From NCBI GenBank assembly GCA_016201185.1, contig JACQDG010000326.1:1-10480 (forward strand): DNA of 10,480 nt, written 5' to 3'. Positions within the stretch are counted from its first letter, which is position 1. Every line of letters starts with the position of its first letter. This document shows positions 7,515 through 10,480 of the stretch, in pieces. Source of the stretch: Acidobacteriota bacterium (GTDB lineage Bacteria > Acidobacteriota > Terriglobia > Bryobacterales > JACQDG01). Under the pieces are notes generated by a model, which was given only the letters and a program-made list of their open reading frames with translations, did no database searches and had not been told where the DNA came from. The translations under genes were made by a program, and so were the position numbers.

Positions 7515-9286
7515 AAAGACGCGACTTATTGGCTTTGTTTTGCAATTTTTCTGTTTTCGGGACGCCTCTGCCGAAGCCCTTCGGAGTGTCTTTCGTCGAC
7601 GTGGCGGCGAAAGCCGGGCTGACACACCCTATTATATACGGCGGCGTAAGTTCGAAAAAGTACATCCTCGAAACCAACGGCTGCGGCGTGGCCTTTTTCG
7701 ACTACGACAGCGATGGGTGGCAGGACATTTTTCTGCCGGGCGGCTCGCGCATCGATGGCGCTCCAGCCGGGGCGACCAATCGTCTGTACAAGAACAACAG
7801 GGATGGCACCTTCACGGACGTCACCAAACGCGCGGGCCTGGAACGCACTGTCTGGGCTTCGGGGGTGGCCATCGGCGACTACGACAATGACGGCCATGAC
7901 GACCTGTTCATCACCTGCTGGGGACAGAACATCCTCTACCGCAACAACGGCAACGGAACCTTCACCGACGTGACCCGAGAAGCGGGCCTGCTCTCGCCCC
8001 GACCGCGCTGGGGCGCCGGCTGCACATTCGTCGATTACGATCGTGATGGCTTCCTGGATCTGTTCGTGGGGAATTACCTGGAATTTGACTTGAAGACCGC
8101 GCCTCTGCCTGGGGCCGCGGAGCATTGCATGTGGAAGGGCATTCCAGTCAACTGTGGGCCCCGCGGGCTGCCCACCAGCCGCAATTATCTCTATCACAAC
8201 AACGGGGACGGCACGTTCACCGACGTTTCGGAAGAGTCGGGGATCGCCAGGGAGAGAGAGCGATACGCCATGACGGCCGTGGCGGCCGATTTCGATGACG
8301 ACGGCTGGCCGGACATTTTCGTGGCCTGCGATTCGACGGCCAGCATCCTATACAAGAACCGGCATGATGGGACGTTCACGGACGTGGCGCTGGAGGCCGG
8401 CGTCGCCTATAACGAAGATGGGCGGGAGCAGGCGGGCATGGGGGTAGGAATCGGCGACACCACAAACCGGGGGCGCCTGGATATTTTTAAGACTCACTTC
8501 GCCGACGACACGCCGATCCTGTATCGGAACCGGGGCAACGGGACTTTCGAAGACGTCACCACCGGGGCCGGCCTCGGCTCGCTTAGTCGTTACCTAGGCT
8601 GGGGCGCAGGCCTGGCGGACCTGGACAACGACGGCCTGGTGGACATCTTCTTCGTGAACGGGAACGTCTACCCGGAGCTTGAGAAATATTTCGATCAATA
8701 CAAGTACAAGAATCCGCGGAAGGTGCTCCGGAATGTTGGCGGCGGGGCATTCGAGGACGTCAGCGAAAGCTGCGGACCCGGAGCGCTCGACCGCCGCTCG
8801 AGCCGCGGCGCCGCCTTCGGCGACTTCGACAACGATGGCGACATCGACGTGCTGGTGATGAACATGAACGAGCCGCCGTCCTTGCTACGCAATGATTATC
8901 AGGGCGATAACCGGTGGCTGAAGATCAAGCTGGCGGGGACCAGGTCAAACCGCAGCGCCATCGGGGCCAAAATCATCGTGACCCTCGGCGGAGCTACGCA
9001 GACCTATCACGTTCGCAGCGGCTCCTCCTACTGCTCCCAGAGCGAACTGCCCGTCACGGTCGGCCTCGGAACCGCCTCGCAAGCCGCGGCCCCATGCGAA
9101 AACTACCAATACTGGCGGCCTTGCTGCTGCCGGGAGCAAGCCTGGCGCAGCTTCCCGCCCGCTTTCCGATGCCCGCGCTCGAGCCTGCGGTGCATAAGGC
9201 GGTGCAGCCGTCGAAATTCGTCGAGGCGGTGGGGCGGAGGGCGGCGCTGCTGGGTCGCGAGGACGGCACTTTCGAGGCCTGGCTGA
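7511..9286 (+). CDS. CRTAC1 family paralogue with truncated ASPIC/UnbV domain and out-of-frame tail
   Basis: A tandem paralogue of the preceding gene, starting at a TTG (7511-7513) that overlaps the upstream TGA as TTGA, so translation is probably coupled. Purine-rich sequence at about 7490-7506 could serve as Shine-Dalgarno. The N-terminus KRRDLLAL is twin-arginine-like, and the mature part begins near GVSFVDVAAKAGL, so little room exists for a later start. Propeller loops begin at D64, D123, D175, D260, D370 and D438. The fifth blade at D316 reads DTTNRGRLD and has lost most calcium ligands. The ASPIC/UnbV domain starts at ~467 (NRWLKIKL) and runs through VRSGSSYCSQ to VGLGTASQA at residue 525. 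There the paralogue continues with ADLEIRWPSG and 25 more residues. Here it changes abruptly to a Cys/Arg/Trp-rich tail (527-591), which is the wrong-frame reading of the glycosidase gene starting at 9094. The protein is therefore C-terminally truncated by about 33 conserved residues and may be non-functional or altered, unless the sequence is misassembled. Confidence 0.85.
   Translation: MKRRDLLALFCNFSVFGTPLPKPFGVSFVDVAAKAGLTHPIIYGGVSSKKYILETNGCGVAFFDYDSDGWQDIFLPGGSRIDGAPAGATNRLYKNNRDGTFTDVTKRAGLERTVWASGVAIGDYDNDGHDDLFITCWGQNILYRNNGNGTFTDVTREAGLLSPRPRWGAGCTFVDYDRDGFLDLFVGNYLEFDLKTAPLPGAAEHCMWKGIPVNCGPRGLPTSRNYLYHNNGDGTFTDVSEESGIARERERYAMTAVAADFDDDGWPDIFVACDSTASILYKNRHDGTFTDVALEAGVAYNEDGREQAGMGVGIGDTTNRGRLDIFKTHFADDTPILYRNRGNGTFEDVTTGAGLGSLSRYLGWGAGLADLDNDGLVDIFFVNGNVYPELEKYFDQYKYKNPRKVLRNVGGGAFEDVSESCGPGALDRRSSRGAAFGDFDNDGDIDVLVMNMNEPPSLLRNDYQGDNRWLKIKLAGTRSNRSAIGAKIIVTLGGATQTYHVRSGSSYCSQSELPVTVGLGTASQAAAPCENYQYWRPCCCREQAWRSFPPAFRCPRSSLRCIRRCSRRNSSRRWGGGRRCWVARTALSRPG
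9089..9286 (+). other. chimeric read-through tail overlapping the next gene
   Basis: After codon 526 the CRTAC1 paralogue has no resemblance to its family. The residues up to its TGA at 9284-9286 are rich in Arg, Cys, Trp and Ser, the composition expected of a shifted frame in a GC-rich gene. The same bases in the +1 phase encode a clean signal peptide and the start of a glycosidase-like protein. Homology thus ends within about ten bases of the downstream ATG. Confidence 0.75.
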
Positions 9287-10480
9287 TGCCGATCAAGGCG
9301 CTGCGCGATTTCCGGCTCGCGGTGTATTTTGACGGCTCGCTCGAGCCCCTGCCGCTGGCCGAAATGGCGGAGCGCGTCGTCGCCGGGCCGGGGCGCGTCA
9401 CTATCACTCATTCGCACGCTGCCTTCACCATTCGCCAGACGTTTGTTGCCGACCTAGACCGGCCAGTCATTCTCGTTCTTCTCGATATTGAGACCGGCCG
9501 GCCGTTGCGGTTGCGGGCCAGCTTCATGCCCGAGATGCGGCCCATGTGGCCGGCCTCGCTGGGCGGGCAGAGCAGCTCGTGGGACGAAGCGGAGAAGGCG
9601 TTGGTGCTCACCGAGCCGCTGGGGCGGTTCGCAGCCGTGGTCGGCTCGCCGCTTTTCTCGCGCCACAGCGAGCAGATTGGCCACCAGTTACCGGATCGCA
9701 CGGTCCTCGTGGAAATGGACATCACGCCGGAGACTGCACGGCGGAGCGTCATCCCCATCGTGATAGCCGGATCGGGATCGGGGACCAGGAATGCAGTGCA
9801 GCTTTACCGGGAGGCTCTGGCGAAGATTCCCGAACTGGTGGCGGCGAGTGACGCCTACTATAAAGACTTTCTGGCGCGGAGCATCGAAATCGAAACGCCG
9901 GACCCGGCGCTAAACCGGGCCTTCGATTGGGCCAAGGTCGCGGTGGACAAAGGCTGGCAGTGCAACGAGGGGATCGGGTGCGGGCTGGTGGCGGGATTTG
10001 GTCCTTCCGGCGCGAGCGAGCGCCCGGGATTCGCCTGGTATTTCGGCGGCGATGCGCTGATGAATTCCTGGAGCATCGTCGATTACGGCGACTTCGGCCG
10101 GGCGCGGGCGGCACTCGAGTTCCTGCGCGGACGGCAGCGCGATGACGGCAAGATGATGCACGAATTGCCACAGAGCGCCGCGTTGCTCGACTGGAGCTGT
10201 TACCCTTACGGCTATTACCACGCCGACACCACGCCGCTCTACTTGTTTTCGTCGGCCCGCTACGTGGCCCGCTCGGGGGACAGGGAGTTCCTGCGGCAAT
10301 CCTGGCCTTCGCTCGAAAAGGCGTTTCGCTATTGCGTTTCGACGCTGGATGACGACGGCCTGATGTCCAACCGCAAGGCGGGGGCGGCGGCGGTGGAAAC
10401 CGGCGCCCTGAGCGGCCGGGTGGCCCAGGATGCCTACTTAGAAGGGGTATGGCTCGCGGCGCTGGACGCTTACGCAAAAA
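9094..10480 (+). CDS. secreted amylo-alpha-1,6-glucosidase-like glycoside hydrolase, 5' part
   Basis: An open frame of 462 codons that runs off the window edge. It begins with a strong Sec signal peptide (MRKLPILAALLLPGASLA, likely cut before Q19). Residues ~30-260 form a beta-rich N-terminal region. From ~280 on, helical (alpha/alpha)6-barrel sequence appears: NRAFDWAKVAVDKGW at ~283-298, then GFAWYFGGDALMNSW (312-326), FLRGRQRDDGKMMHELP, and YYHADTTPLYLF (374-385) with SGDREFLRQSWP after it. The FGGDA and HADTTP blocks are hallmarks of bacterial glycogen-debranching-like and GH63/GH15-type barrels, so it probably removes glucose or a related sugar from an oligosaccharide outside the cytoplasm. 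D320 and D378 lie in those blocks and are candidates for substrate or catalytic contacts. The exact family and substrate cannot be told without the C-terminal half. No Shine-Dalgarno precedes the ATG, and the gene overlaps the CRTAC1 paralogue's altered tail by 193 bases, so it probably depends on upstream translation or lost its leader in a deletion. Confidence 0.78.
   Translation, partial: MRKLPILAALLLPGASLAQLPARFPMPALEPAVHKAVQPSKFVEAVGRRAALLGREDGTFEAWLMPIKALRDFRLAVYFDGSLEPLPLAEMAERVVAGPGRVTITHSHAAFTIRQTFVADLDRPVILVLLDIETGRPLRLRASFMPEMRPMWPASLGGQSSSWDEAEKALVLTEPLGRFAAVVGSPLFSRHSEQIGHQLPDRTVLVEMDITPETARRSVIPIVIAGSGSGTRNAVQLYREALAKIPELVAASDAYYKDFLARSIEIETPDPALNRAFDWAKVAVDKGWQCNEGIGCGLVAGFGPSGASERPGFAWYFGGDALMNSWSIVDYGDFGRARAALEFLRGRQRDDGKMMHELPQSAALLDWSCYPYGYYHADTTPLYLFSSARYVARSGDREFLRQSWPSLEKAFRYCVSTLDDDGLMSNRKAGAAAVETGALSGRVAQDAYLEGVWLAALDAYAK

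Noticed and set aside
5559..7625. Minus-strand open frame of 688 codons spanning two genes
   Set aside because: It runs across the cytochrome end, the repeat and the whole first CRTAC1 gene; its Val/Ala/Arg-rich runs are the antisense of the repeated DxDxDG codons.
6001..8850. Repeated DxDxDG-encoding segments considered as a DNA repeat or CRISPR-like array
   Set aside because: The periodicity is at the protein level (propeller blades); spacing and sequence vary and the reading frame is maintained throughout.
9103..9407. Minus-strand open frames near the CRTAC1/glycosidase junction
   Set aside because: They are antisense to the signal peptide and N-terminal region of the glycosidase and have no independent support.

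Overview
The window looks like a high-GC chromosomal segment from an Acidobacteriota bacterium, probably of the Solibacter/Bryobacterales kind. This is an inference from gene content: an Oar-like TonB-dependent receptor with an N-terminal carboxypeptidase-regulatory-like domain, a TPR-tailed multiheme cytochrome, tandem CRTAC1-type FG-GAP/ASPIC-UnbV proteins and a secreted glycosidase-like protein. All recognisable genes lie on the plus strand.

Layout. Positions 2-100 are the 3' end of a TPR protein. Positions 101-277 are non-coding and hold a good sigma70-type promoter (182-210) and a clear Shine-Dalgarno for the receptor gene (278-3769). The receptor gene ends at a strong intrinsic terminator (3794-3828). 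A second cluster starts 41 bases later: a heptaheme c-type cytochrome fused to a parvulin-like domain and five TPRs (3869-5755), a CRTAC1-family protein (5790-7514), a second CRTAC1 paralogue joined to the first by a TTGA stop/start overlap (7511-9286), and a secreted (alpha/alpha)6-barrel glycosidase-like gene (9094 to beyond the window edge). No terminator is visible inside this cluster, so it is probably one operon.

How they may work together. Every protein in the cluster carries a Sec- or Tat-type export signal, so this is an envelope or extracellular gene set: an electron-carrying multiheme protein with protein-binding TPRs, two calcium-binding propeller-like proteins, and a carbohydrate-active enzyme. 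The receptor gene next door would handle outer-membrane uptake or surface functions, but the terminator sets it apart as a separate transcription unit. The pairing of cytochrome-TPR with CRTAC1 proteins suggests a surface complex; its substrate cannot be read from the sequence.

Most notable points. (1) The second CRTAC1 protein loses the last third of its ASPIC/UnbV domain exactly where the glycosidase gene begins; its final ~65 codons are an out-of-frame reading of that gene. (2) The cytochrome has an unusual cytochrome-parvulin-TPR architecture in which the parvulin-type histidines appear to be replaced. (3) A dispersed-repeat-like sequence fills the whole gap between the cytochrome and the first CRTAC1 gene and supplies the cytochrome's stop codon.
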